Shown here: positions 54,801 to 64,000 of the stretch, in pieces
How the letters are laid out: each line of letters starts with the position of its first letter
How positions within the stretch are numbered: position 1 is the first letter of the stretch
From: Trichostrongylus colubriformis
Taxonomy: Eukaryota > Nematoda > Chromadorea > Rhabditida > Trichostrongylidae
NCBI GenBank assembly: GCA_963978905.1
Contig: OZ022260.1
Location: 6,933,725 to 6,997,724 of the forward strand
Direction: 5' to 3'
Length of the DNA: 64,000 nt
Translations under genes and position numbers: made by a program
The notes under the pieces: model-generated
What the model was told of the DNA's origin: nothing
What the model saw: only the letters and a program-made list of their open reading frames with translations
The model's database searches: none

Positions 54801-57208
54801 TCTTTGGATCTGGGGTGAGGCTGCTTACGCCGGAAAATCGCATGGCCGCTCGCCGAGCGGCGCGACGGGTGCGAGTCCAATGGCAGAGCATGGCGGCCTT
54901 CAAGCGAGCGAGTGTCGCATGGGTGGATGAGGCAGGGTGGCATGGGTGCAGGAGGCAGTGTGGCATGGGTGGAAGCGCAACGTTGAAGCAGCCACACTCT
55001 GCCGGGCTCCCACGGGCAATCGATTCGCAAGTCAATGGCTTTACGGCGTAAGTAGCCTCACCCTCGGATCTGCACGCTCCAGGAACTGACACCCAAGTCT
55101 CGGTAAAGGTACAGCCTACTGACTGTGGGTCGAACTATCTAACCATAGCGGGAGCTGTAATACCCCGCTAATCTTGAACTGTGCCTCTAACTCTACATTC
55201 ACTCGTACCGGAAAGAGAACGGAATGAGAAGGGCATATTCAGCGGTATGAATTACTTGAAAAAGAGGGGAAGGGTCATGAACAAGTCTCTTTTTCCCAAA
55301 AGAATATTTCTCATTCCTATCTCATACATTACAGAAATCACATTCAATTAATTCTAGCTGGGTTTCTTCCATTCTCCGCCCTGCGATAATGGAAATCTTT
55401 GAAATCAATCGAACCAACTCTCAGGATCGGGTTCACAGGCACTGTTGGGTCTACTTATTGAAAAATTTCGGAAATCCTAGCGGATTGACGTGTCTTCTCA
55501 GTTCTGATTTCCTTGGAAAATTACTGGACCCTGTTTCCTCATCCCCTCTCTTATAGTTCAGGACGCAAGTAAACAGAGTGGTGATCCGAGCTTCTTGTCT
55601 TCAATTCCTTTTTTTTTATTTCTTAAGCTTGACCGCTCTATTTCCAGAAAAGTGGCCGTCGAAGATGACAGTTTGGTCTTTCAAGTGACCTTAATTGGTG
55701 GGATAGTACCATTACTCATGCTGGTCTTTTCCTACGGTGTTTTCAACTCAATGGAAGCCAAGCGACGAGACGCTAAAATGCTCCTCGCTTATGATCAGGT
55801 TGGATCACTCTATGGTCATCCCTTACAAAAATCGATCATAAACCACTCTCACTGATCACTGATAACTAAAAAACCTCGAAAAATTGCGTTTCTCACTTTG
55901 TCAACGGTATATTCGCTTTTGAAAACAAACCCTTCAAAATCTAATCAATAATTTCATATTGAAGTCTTGTAATCTGCCCTATCTAAGCTGCTCATGTGCC
56001 AGGACCATTCCAGCCCCCCCCTTACTCTTCTCTTGAAGTGATTAAATAAAACTAAATGTTAGTACAAGTCTAATAATCTCATAATCATCTTTGTAACCTT
56101 CTGAATTATTCTAACTTTATTTTCCTATCTCTAATCGATTATTGCCTCTCTTTACTTGGAGTGAAGCATGGGATGAGGAATTTTCAAGGAAAAGTCTTTT
56201 GATGGGGAAAAAACCGCATTTTTTCGAATGATCGTTGACATTATTCACCAGTCGCTTCTTTTTTTTAGTCGTTTATGAGCAGATAACGAGGTCTCCGAAA
56301 TAAGGCCGTCAATCGATATCGATCGATAGTCACCATCACTAGTAGGTACCAATACCATAACTGTCGATAGTGACCTTTTTTAGGAAAACTATTTAAGGAT
56401 ACCAACAACATCATGGGTGGAAGGGAAGGGAGCGTCCACAGAAATTTCACTTACTTATTTACCACAGATACAAACGTTAATTTTACTTAACGTTTGACCC
56501 TGATTTCACCCATGCATAGGCATTGAATAAATTATTGATTTTGCGCGCACTCAATCAATACCCACATTTCGCAAGCGTTCATCGTTAGAACATTCCAGAA
56601 TGTGAATATCTAACCTTATGGAAATAACATATGACAGCATCTCTCCTCAATTACAGCGTCCAAGAGAAGAGGACGAAACTTACGGTCCAGAAGATGGGAA
56701 AGATGTAGAATCAGGCGACGAAGCTGCTGAGGAAGCTGGGAAAGGCCCCGCACTTGGAAAGGGGAAGAAGCGCTCAGCTGAAGCTCCACGCGATGGTCGG
56801 GGTATTCACGAAACGATCCCTCAATATCCGGTAGACGCTCCTCGATCACGAGAAGAAGCCCCTCGATCCCGGGAAGAAGCTCCCCACTTTAAAGAAGATG
56901 CTCCAATTTCTCAAGGGGACCTCATAGGACCTCGTGAACCTCCCAAACCTCGAAAAGGTGCTCGTGACAAGTCTCCAGAGGATGAGGACGATGGCTATGA
57001 ATCTGTCGATCCAAATGCTCCTATACCACCTGAAAAAAAAGAAACAAAGCCTCCTCCTGCCCGTAAAAAACTCACGAAAAGCAAACCAACGGCGGCCAAA
57101 AAGAAATCCATACTACCTTCCAAAACAAGGGGCAAAAAGACTGCAGGCAAACCGCCGGCTCGCCCGAAAAGACCGCCAAGTGCTCCACCTAAGCGCAGGA
57201 GAAGATGA
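48830..57208 (+). CDS. Probable single-pass membrane protein with Cys-rich ectodomain
   Basis: Proposed exons 48830-48967, 50378-50479, 51750-51894, 54116-54218, 55648-55798 and 56657-57208 all join in phase. The first exon with the start and signal peptide was not found. Exons 1-3 give a likely extracellular part with spaced Cys, including CVVGEHSTTCFCLEPGCN, which recalls three-finger/Ly6-type ends (C.C....CN) but is not proof. Exon 4 is very acidic. Exon 5 has one membrane helix (about LIGGIVPLLMLVFSYGVF) followed by basic residues. Exon 6 (183 residues) is hydrophilic, with EAPRSRE repeats, then Lys/Pro-rich, ending RRRR. The donors of exons 3, 4 and 5 are weak. The introns carry many transposons. 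Exons 5-6 are the surest part; linking the first three to them is inference. Confidence 0.5.
49180..49357. mobile_element. Group 1 foldback MITE in an intron
   Basis: GGTCGCGTTCATACTTCACG at the left after TAA and CAAAGTATGAACGGCGCC at the right. It lies between exons 1 and 2 of the proposed membrane protein gene. Confidence 0.75.
49450..50255. mobile_element. Foldback element with a group 1 MITE inside
   Basis: AGGCGATCAGGCGGGAAGC near 49500 answers GCCTCCCGTCTAATCGCCTG near 50226, and TTAAAGACAGTGTTCGGGATAA near 49770 answers TTATCCCGAACACTGTCTTTAA near 50130. A group 1 MITE (49578-49708, GCTTCATATTTCGCGG to CCGCAAAGTGTAAAGGCGGCC) has inserted in the left arm. Confidence 0.7.
50584..51091. 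mobile_element. Tc1/mariner-type MITE with TA target
   Basis: CAGTAGCGCTCAAAAGTCTTC at the left and GAAGACTTTTGAGCGCTACTG at the right, flanked by TA at 50582-50583 and 51092-51093. 508 bases, no transposase reading frame. It lies between exons 2 and 3 of the proposed gene. Confidence 0.9.
51373..51660. mobile_element. Group 6 foldback element, copy 2
   Basis: GGGTGTGTGCACTTATGACAG at the left and CGTCATAACTGCACACAACCC at the right, with GGCGCC/CGCGAGCGGC inner words. It ends in a 10-C run. Confidence 0.75.
52330..52510. mobile_element. Foldback element in an intron
   Basis: GATGCGTGCGAACTAGGGATG and GTCCTGAAACG at the left are answered by CATTTCAGGACC and CTACATAGCTCACGCGCATC at the right. 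Partial relatives lie at 11-80, 1790-1930 and 33420-33610. Confidence 0.65.
52563..52960. repeat. Dispersed repeat, copy 1
   Basis: It resembles 62921-63345: shared CGAGGAAAATGGC.C, ACGAC.CTCC, GGGACC/GGAACC..ATACGACC and GTAACTGTTACCGGATT/GTAAGTGTTGCTGGATT. The 82-codon plus ORF is not supported as a gene. Confidence 0.5.
52924..54062. other. GC-rich block of unknown origin
   Basis: A 190-codon minus ORF (53496-52924), the longest outside the reverse transcriptase, is Arg-rich at first and then has several Cys. GC content is well above the surroundings. No family is recognised. It may be retrotransposon DNA or an unrelated exon, so I do not call it a gene. Confidence 0.3.
54816..55060. mobile_element. 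Group 6-related foldback element
   Basis: TGAGGCTGCTTACGCCG at the left and CGGCGTAAGTAGCCTCA at the right form perfect 17-base ends. The middle (CGCATGGCCGCTCGCCGAGCG, GAGGCAGGGTGGCATGGGTG) is related to 51.4 kb in opposite orientation. Confidence 0.85.
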
Positions 57209-57452
57209 AAAATTGTGTAATTACAAATGTTTCTTTTGTTTACTACAAACATCTTCACTTTAATGATGAAGATAAAGATTTAGAAGAAATTCCATGTACG
57301 TATCTACTCTCCGACAGTCATCGTATTACCTAGGCAAAAGCCACGGTGCTACACATAAGCCCATCAGACACTTTTTGAGAAAGATTTTAGAACACCACTC
57401 AGTACCACGAGAAAAGCAAATCGAAGGATACGCTCAGTGACCGACTTCATGA

Positions 57453-57734
57453 AGCTGTGTCCACAGTTTTGGAATTTGCGGGATTGCAGAATTGCGGAAA
57501 ACGATAAAGATACGCATCGACTGGGGGAATTGCGGAATTTGCGGAAATGAAGAATTGTGGAGAGCGTGGTATCTTTCCTTTCTGTAATGTTCTCGTCTCT
57601 TCGGAGCATGGGAGTCGATAGTATCTAATGCTTTTCTGCATTTCCACGATTCCGCAATTCCCCCAATCGATGCGTATCTTTACCGTTTTCCGCAGTTCTG
57701 CTATTCCACGAATTCCAAAATTGTGAACACAGCC
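57453..57734. mobile_element. Group 3 foldback element, complete copy
   Basis: GCTGTGTCCACAGTTTTGGAA at the left and TTCCAAAATTGTGAACACAGC at the right. Both arms carry TTGCGG.A.TT words and AAGATACGCATCGA(C/T)TGGGGG. It lies between the membrane protein gene and cdc-73. Confidence 0.85.
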
Positions 57735-57739
57735 TAAGC

Positions 57740-58535
57740 AGATGTGGTTGCGGACCAGCTCGCGCGCGTGTGTGCCGCGTAAAAATGAAAATTTGTCCAC
57801 CAACGAGCTGATCAGCTGTCATCAGCTGTTCCATAATATTCATGTTGTCTACTCCGTCACGGTGCATACGGAATAGGTGCTAATTTTGAAGTCAATAATC
57901 GTATCCTTCACATTTGAGATTTTGCTGTTTCAAAGGCCATCAGTGGGCTAGCAAACTCACCGATAGGAAGGATTTTCGCATAGCGGTGTTCGTCGTGAAG
58001 AGCAATGCATGCGAATAGGGGGCGCCACATATAGTGAGTCTCATATCAAAAGCGATCACCGTGCCTTTAGCTTTTTTTTGGGGGGGGGGGGGGGGGGTGG
58101 TCATAGAACCCAACTGGCAATCATCATAGAACCTCCCTGGTGCCTCTGGCTTGCTAGCATCACGTCGCACGCCGCGGTTCAAAATCCTGTCCTAACGGCA
58201 CACGCTCATGAGGTTACAATAAGGAATTAAAAGACCATAAAATCATCAAATGCAGCACAACATGAATGCAGTGTACATTTTAAAAATTGCTACTATAACT
58301 AAACTGCTCATCTATCCAGAAGAAAGCATCAGGCCGATAATTTCAGCAACCAGTACAACCCTTCCTAAAACATCTAATCACAATGACGGCAGATAATTTT
58401 CCATATTTGGCGAAAAAGCACGCCTACTTTTCAAGGGCACCGGATCGTAGAAAGTGTCTGATAGTTTGAGCCAAGCCGAACCCTTCTTAACAGGGAATTT
58501 GTAGAGTACACTCTCGCTTGTACAGTAATTTTGGA
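57740..58535. other. Intergenic stretch with an 18-G run
   Basis: Eighteen G at 58080-58097. Around it GCGAATAGGGGGCGCC and GCATCACGTCGCACGCCGCGG look like arms of a further foldback. The region separates two genes that converge (membrane protein +, cdc-73 -). Confidence 0.5.
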
Positions 58536-58538
58536 ATT

Positions 58539-58544
58539 TTTATT
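58539..58544 (-). terminator. cdc-73: Poly(A) signal of cdc-73
   Basis: AATAAA on the minus strand, 54 bases after the stop codon. Confidence 0.7.
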
Positions 58545-58597
58545 TATATTCCCATAAATTAAAAATACACGATACGGAGCGCATTTCATGCCACTGG

Positions 58598-61500
58598 TCA
58601 CCACCTCAAATGCGGCCGATTGGCCGGAATCCAACGATCTAACACCTCCCAGAACACTCGGAATCTGGCTTTATCCATGTGTCGCGTAGTCCTAGAAACC
58701 GGCAGCCTCGTCACACTCCATTTCGCCACATTTGGATCAATCTAAAATGAAGACAACAAGTCACAACTTAGACCACATAGTTAAAATAATGCCATCACTT
58801 TGCCCAATCCACAAAACTGTAAATACAGACATAAGCAAGAGCAAAAGTTCTGGAGAAATTTTACAGAATTATGAAAACAAAAAGGATCCTCATACAGAAA
58901 AATTTGCCCTCCAAAAACCTTTTTATCCTCCGGAAATCCAGGTTTACCAAGAAGATTTGGGAAAATTTTAACGGAATCAATAAATGCTAGTCAAATTCAC
59001 AAATTTCGATATCATAACGAACAGACTACGGCCTACTTATATGACCCGGCTTTGAAAATATCACCCGATTCATACTGGAGAATAGTTTTGAGAAAAAAAG
59101 AACAAAGAAAAATAACTCACATTGAGATCGTCATAATGAACGTGGAAAGCTGGAATTTTTGCAAATATTTCTACTGGATTGCTATGCCACCTCTTGAATG
59201 GCTTGAACTGCCATAATTGTCCCTGAACAACATATATATATTTCCAAACTAATCAACACATAGTATAAATGAAGGCGAAAAAAGAATTGACTGAACATAC
59301 GGTTATGAAAACTGCAACCACTCGATCCCACTCAGCATCTGTGAATTTATTCGGTTGATCCACGATAAGGTAGGGTAGTGAACTAAGAAGGATCCAGAAT
59401 TAGTTTGAAAACAAAATACGAGGAAAAAAACTACTGCTATTTTACGGAATTTTCCCCATCCCAACACAAGTTCTATGGGCGTCTTTGCTGATGTGTACTG
59501 TTCAACGGGAATTGAATCGCACATCATAACATCCAGACCCGAAAGTTTAACGGATACTGTTTAGTGTTTAATTTGTAGCTCAACCAGATATCATAGGCTG
59601 ACCTACTTGAATGAAAAAAATCAGAATAAAATACCACAACTGGATGCGGAAAAATTCCTCAAATCAAGGAGAAATGCAGGTTCAGTCCAAACTCGGACAC
59701 ATCAAACTCAACAAACACTCTGGAAAACTCATCTGTGGTGTCATTTTTCTTTCGTTGAATATATATCTGAGACTTTCGTTGCATGTTTTTCTCCTTCCTT
59801 TTTTCCTCTGATGTGACAAAATTCATATCCTGAAAGAATGCTCGATTAATTGCTGACTTCGAGAAACGGTGGGAAACCATAACCTGCCTGAATTATATCT
59901 TGTGCGTTGAAAATAGTTAATAATGAAGTCATAGCCGACGGTATGATTATGATCGGTGTCCGACTGACTCGCTTCTTTGGTTCATCAGGGGTGCTTACAC
60001 TCTGAGGAATTGTCGTAGCCAATGCCGTTCTTCTAACTGTATCTTCTGGCTTCTGATTTTCTACGGCTGCAAAAAAAAATGATCAAATAAAAGCAAAAAC
60101 CCCATATCTCTTGATGACGATACTTCGAAAGTATAGCTGAGTCTCAATTTGCGTTCATACCCTGCGATGGCGACTGACACAACGCGAGCCGGGTTCTATA
60201 GAACGCCATGTTCGTGAATTAGCGGGCTCAAACGCGTCGACGTATACGCTGCGCCTACCACGATCGCAAAGTATGAACGCGGTCTCCTTCATTCAACCAT
60301 TATCTGTCTGATGTGGCCGAGAAACGTCACGCAATGAGCGAAAGTACTCTTATGTATTCGAAGCATCAATCCTACGATCTGAAATGACAAAGACGACTTA
60401 CCATCCAATGGTCGATTCTCCAGAGTACTAATAGAACTAAGATTTGTTCCAACGAATGATGATGTACCCATAGTTTGAAACTCATTCAGCTAAAAATGTC
60501 GATTTTTTGAAAAAAAAACTAGAACACGGAAGAAATTCGCCCAAGTAATAGAGAATAGAGAGGAAAGACGGTCAAATACCTTTCCGAACCGTTCTTGATC
60601 ATATCTGTTATACATTCCAACAAACTTTGCTGGTTGGGACTTCGTTGAGTCGATTCCGCGCTCCTTCAGTCTTGCAGCTTCTTCACGGGACTGAAAAGCA
60701 GACAGATGCTCGGAAGGAAATCATACCATTAAACGTTGCGTGATTTCAAGAACGGCTAGCAACCTCAAAACCAGCTTTCTTACCTTGATTAGTTTCAGCA
60801 CATCAAACAGGAATGTGTAGGTCTTTTTAGTGGCATTCATTACACTTTTTCTTGTCTTGTATACACGTTCTACTTTTCGTACATCCATTGCATACCGCGT
60901 CACTAGCGGCTCAGTGGGTGCCCCACCGGCCATCATCTCCCTGAAACGGAAAAATCATTCCGTTATATAGAAGACCGGTCCGGCAGTCAAAATGACGCAC
61001 TTCACAAAGTGAAAAAAATAAAAATTGAAGTAAAAATTTTAAAATTAGACTCACGGATCAACGGCAGCAATCTTAGTTTTTTGATGAGTGAGCCTTTTCT
61101 GTTTGAGAGCAGCAATCTTGTCGGCTGTGAGCGATTCATTCAAAGCACGCACCTCAGATGAATCAACTCGCTCCTTGTTGAGCAGTTGATCAACTCGTGG
61201 CCTGAATACGTGGCCATTCACAACCAGAATTTCTTATAGCCCATGTTTCAAGAAAGTAGCCCCAAAGGATCTTATTGTTAGTCACACAAATTATACGAGA
61301 AAGTCGCGTTACAATTCCATGCACAGCATGGAAAGGAATTTCCGATAAAAGTACAAAGACGTACCGAGCATTATGTTCCAACTTCAACTTTTTCGCCTCT
61401 GGCTCTTCAATAGTTTCCGGTACAAGCCGACTGATAGCAATACCAGGCGCAGGAGCATGCGAAGGATTATGATTCGCTGGTATTTCGAGACGGTTCCCAC

Positions 61501-62435
61501 TCAGATAGTCGAGAATTTCTCTTCTACAAAATATACTGTTTAAAGAAACAGAAAAAAAGTTTAAAGAAGGTACTTACCTGTCCGGACGAGACACGACTTT
61601 AACATTAGCAGCGGTAGCGTCACGAACATAGGACGGGTGAGTTTTGGCGCGATGTTCCCAGAGAAACAGCAAAGCATCTATCGTATAATAGTCGTTCTGT
61701 TTTCCGTACACCTGGAGAAATTCCTTTCCAAAACATATTCGAAGATTAGAAAGAACTCTAGATGTAGCAGTTTGTCCCTCAGCGAATAAATACTTCGCCT
61801 CTGTTGCGATTATAGGGTAGAAATGTCAAAAAAAAGGAAAGGTAGGAAATGGAATCACTTGCTTCATGACGCATCAATGACGATAAGACAATATGAAAAT
61901 AGACAAAAAACGGAAATGCTGAAACGCAAGAGTTCTGATTCCCATGCTGACCTCCCATCAGTAATGTTCTATTGAAATTCCTGGTTCACAGTTGACCTAT
62001 GGGCGGTTATGATAGCGGAAAAACCTTGCTAGAATATGGTTATAATGTGAATTGGGTGGAAGTAAGGTCACGATAGGACGTAATCACCAAAAAATATAGG
62101 ATAATCAACAAAAAACCCTGGCACTTAGAGCCAAATACCAAGTGAATCAGTATGATTTCTCGTTACATAAACCCAGAATCCACGAACCATGTCTTTGAAA
62201 TACTATACTCACAAGCAAATTTGTTTCAGTATCCTTGTGATAAGCGCGATCACCAAATGCATAGTACTTCTCGTTGTTCTGAAATGTCAGTAGACGGTAA
62301 AAAAAATAAGAAAAATAAGTAGTAAAAAATACTGTGGCTAAAAAAGAACAGGAGAATGAAACTTGCGTGAGTGATTTCTTTCATGGAAAGCTGCCCGGAG
62401 GCGACCTCACATAAATAACGCAAGATTTCACTCAT
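58598..62435 (-). CDS. cdc-73: CDC-73 / parafibromin, Paf1 complex subunit
   Basis: Thirteen exons, all in phase, give 519 residues (human parafibromin 531): 62435-62367, 62278-62213, 61711-61578, 61523-61365, 61201-61055, 60940-60784, 60690-60580, 60489-60402, 60066-59888, 59829-59708, 59382-59301, 59222-59121 and 58741-58598. CDC73 is a nuclear Paf1 complex subunit that binds RNA polymerase II and supports elongation and chromatin marking. Family landmarks: [68 protein letters not shown], the Ras-like C-terminal domain with [23 protein letters not shown] and FWEVLDR, ending PHLRW. Exons 1 and 9 end at GC donors (GCAAGT, GCAGGT). The donor of exon 10 is my least certain junction. TTTCAG ends 15 bases before ATG, a likely leader acceptor. 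Confidence 0.93.
60150..60284. mobile_element. Group 1 MITE in a cdc-73 intron
   Basis: TTGCGTTCATACCCTGCGATGG at the left and CGATCGCAAAGTATGAACGCGG at the right, inside the intron between exons 8 and 9 (60067-60401). Confidence 0.8.
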
Positions 62436-62450
62436 CCTTCTTCAAACACC

Positions 62451-62458
62451 CTGAAACG
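62451..62458 (-). promoter_or_regulatory. cdc-73: Likely spliced-leader acceptor of cdc-73
   Basis: CGTTTCAG on the minus strand with a 15-base leader before the ATG. It supports the chosen start. Confidence 0.55.
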
Positions 62459-62459
62459 A

Positions 62460-63369
62460 TGAAACCTGTAGGTGGACTTAAAAGAGGTTTGTTGCCCAAA
62501 AGTTCCTTGTCGTACAAAAATGCCATGCATACGCGCAAATCTAAAACTAAACCGCTTCGATCATTACTTCGCTAGATGTTATCAGATAATTTAGAGCCAA
62601 AACTATCCAAACATCTACTTCATTTGTAAACTATTTTCACGCTTGCAAAAAAACAATCATATAGGAAAGAAATAAAAATCGATATTAATCCAAACTAAGG
62701 AGACACATGAAAGTGAAGAACGGGTTGGAGTAACAACATCCAGCATATATACACCATATACTGCTGATAGCTGAGAAGAGAGAGCCAAACAGTCGAGTTA
62801 ATTTAGTTAAATTACTAGAACAAATTATTAAAAAACGAGGCATAAATATACTGAGTGCTGGTGTGATTGCGTACCACAAGTAAATACAGTAATGTCACGT
62901 CTGATTTTCACGGTAGTCCCTATCAGAAACTCCCAAGTGTCGAGGAAAATGGCACCTTTAGCACGACCTCCACGCTCTACGGGAACCAAATACAACCCGC
63001 TCCTCCTTTTTGACCTCTGCAATATCAGTAAGTGTTGCTGGATTGTATAATTGCAATGTTTTTATTGCATGTGTTCTTACATGAAGCAAAAGGACATTTC
63101 ACATTTCCTCTCACGGATTGGCTGTGAAACACCATTCGTCCTTCAGCTACCTATTAAAAGTTCTGATTCCCGTTAAAGGTACGATCTCCCCTTCTGTCCG
63201 GTAAAATACGACCCCTCTATGGAGAAATTACGGCTACCGATACCCCGGTCCTTATACAGCTATTGATGAAGACATGAAATATTAACTTCGCTGTATCATT
63301 CTTCTAGACGCGCAGTATCTAGAGCCACATCTGGGAGTATAGGTATGCCCGTTATGTTCGGAGCAGTAA
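62460..63369. other. Gene-free stretch upstream of cdc-73, with dispersed repeat copy 2
   Basis: No gene is seen. 62921-63345 is the partner of 52563-52960. Confidence 0.45.
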
Positions 63370-63594
63370 GGCCGCCGTCAGACTCCGCGATTCCGCAATT
63401 TTGCGATTCTGTGATATTGCAGCGTCACACGATGCACGCGATGCTGCTACCTTGAAATCTTCCATTGCTATAACATTGCTAGCGGGGCCACGTTACAGCA
63501 AAATCGGAATATCGCAAAATCGCCGAGTTGCAAATCGCGAAATCGCCGCGCGCCGTTCGCAAATCACTAAATCGCTAAATCGCAAGTCTGACGA
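63370..63594. mobile_element. Group 2 foldback MITE, long copy
   Basis: TAA then GGCCGCCGTCAGACTCCGCG at the left; AAATCGCAAGTCTGACG at the right. The inside holds a long run of AAATCGC/GCGAT words. The last 400 bases of the window show no gene. Confidence 0.75.
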
Positions 63595-64000
63595 AATAAT
63601 CACAATGGAGCTCTATGCAGAGGTAAATTCATTGCACTGGGATTAGTGGAGGGTGGGTAGCATTTGATCGTTTTAGGCGAAAGCAGGGAATTACTGACAG
63701 AGTAGATCATAAATTGTACCACGGAATGAAGGATTTAGCCACGTCTCACCCCTTCTTCTTACCGTCTTATCCTTGAATTCAGATCCCTCTCTACAGGCCC
63801 TAGTCAGTGTTCGCATTTCGAACCCTAAACGCATCTCAATGATTCAAGGAGATAGAGGTGTGTTGCAAGTGTTCCGATTTCTAGAGGTCGGCACCGAGTA
63901 GGGTCACCGCGCACGGAGACGCTTCGCGAATTGTCCGAATGGTGGCGCGTCCTGCCGTCTGGGCTCTCCCAGATTTGCAAGCCTTAGTAGGGAGGAGCTT

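Noticed and set aside
58732..58971. Plus-strand ORF of 79 codons with protein-like composition
   Set aside because: It lies antisense to the last intron and exon of cdc-73 and has no domain, leader site or partner exon.
62250..62435. Uninterrupted 61-codon reading from the cdc-73 start
   Set aside because: After residue 23 it runs into a hydrophobic, T-rich intron. The GC donor at 62366 restores the family sequence in the next exon.
1..64000. tRNA or rRNA genes
   Set aside because: No complete cloverleaf or conserved rRNA segment was recognised. The only A/B box pairs belong to the SINE copies. A tRNA scan could not be run.

Overview
The window looks like nuclear DNA from a clade V (strongylid, hookworm-like) nematode. 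The evidence is a two-domain SCP/TAPS (Ancylostoma-secreted-protein type) gene with a Ser/Thr-rich linker, nematode splice acceptors (TTTTCAG), likely spliced-leader acceptors a few bases before several start codons, an hsp-16-like small heat shock cluster, and cdc-73 with nematode-style small exons. The species cannot be fixed from sequence alone. All multi-exon models were built by hand from splice signals, reading phase and protein similarity remembered from the families; none was checked by alignment.

Layout. 1-3.6 kb: foldback/MITE elements, no gene. 3.6-5.7 kb (+): short membrane protein with a polyproline middle and a basic tail, possibly with a 21-base microexon. 7.4-8.7 kb (+): AT-rich Penelope-like reverse transcriptase, followed by a strong hairpin near 9.4 kb. 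10.6-15.8 kb: a GCCGGC hairpin array, a dimeric ~465-bp tandem repeat, a ~150-bp tandem repeat and MITEs. 18.5-26.5 kb (+): a two-domain SCP/TAPS gene. Its second half is clean over eight exons in phase; its first CAP domain is divergent and carries one frameshift at a TA run. 29.1-30.5 kb: a broken duplicate of that first domain. 27.4-28.1 kb: two mariner transposase ends joined head to head. 31.5-32.6 kb: one mariner remnant inside another. 37.4-43.0 kb: three small heat shock genes. The last two are divergent around a textbook heat shock element, an arrangement like that known for C. elegans hsp-16 pairs. 48.8-57.2 kb (+): a probable single-pass membrane protein with a Cys-rich outer part and an acidic-then-basic tail, its introns full of transposons. 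58.6-62.4 kb (-): cdc-73 (parafibromin, Paf1 complex), 13 exons, 519 residues, with two GC-AG introns.

Most of the remaining DNA is built from palindromic elements. Several groups share the tip GGCCGC followed by GTTCATACTTT or GTCAGACTT and, where intact, a TTA or TAA target duplication, which points to PIF/Harbinger-like MITEs. Others have TA-flanked CAGT tips typical of Tc1/mariner. They lie between genes and inside introns of nearly every gene. The genes do not form one pathway: they are ordinary nematode neighbours (stress chaperones, secreted CAP protein, transcription elongation factor, two uncharacterised membrane proteins) separated by transposon-derived DNA.
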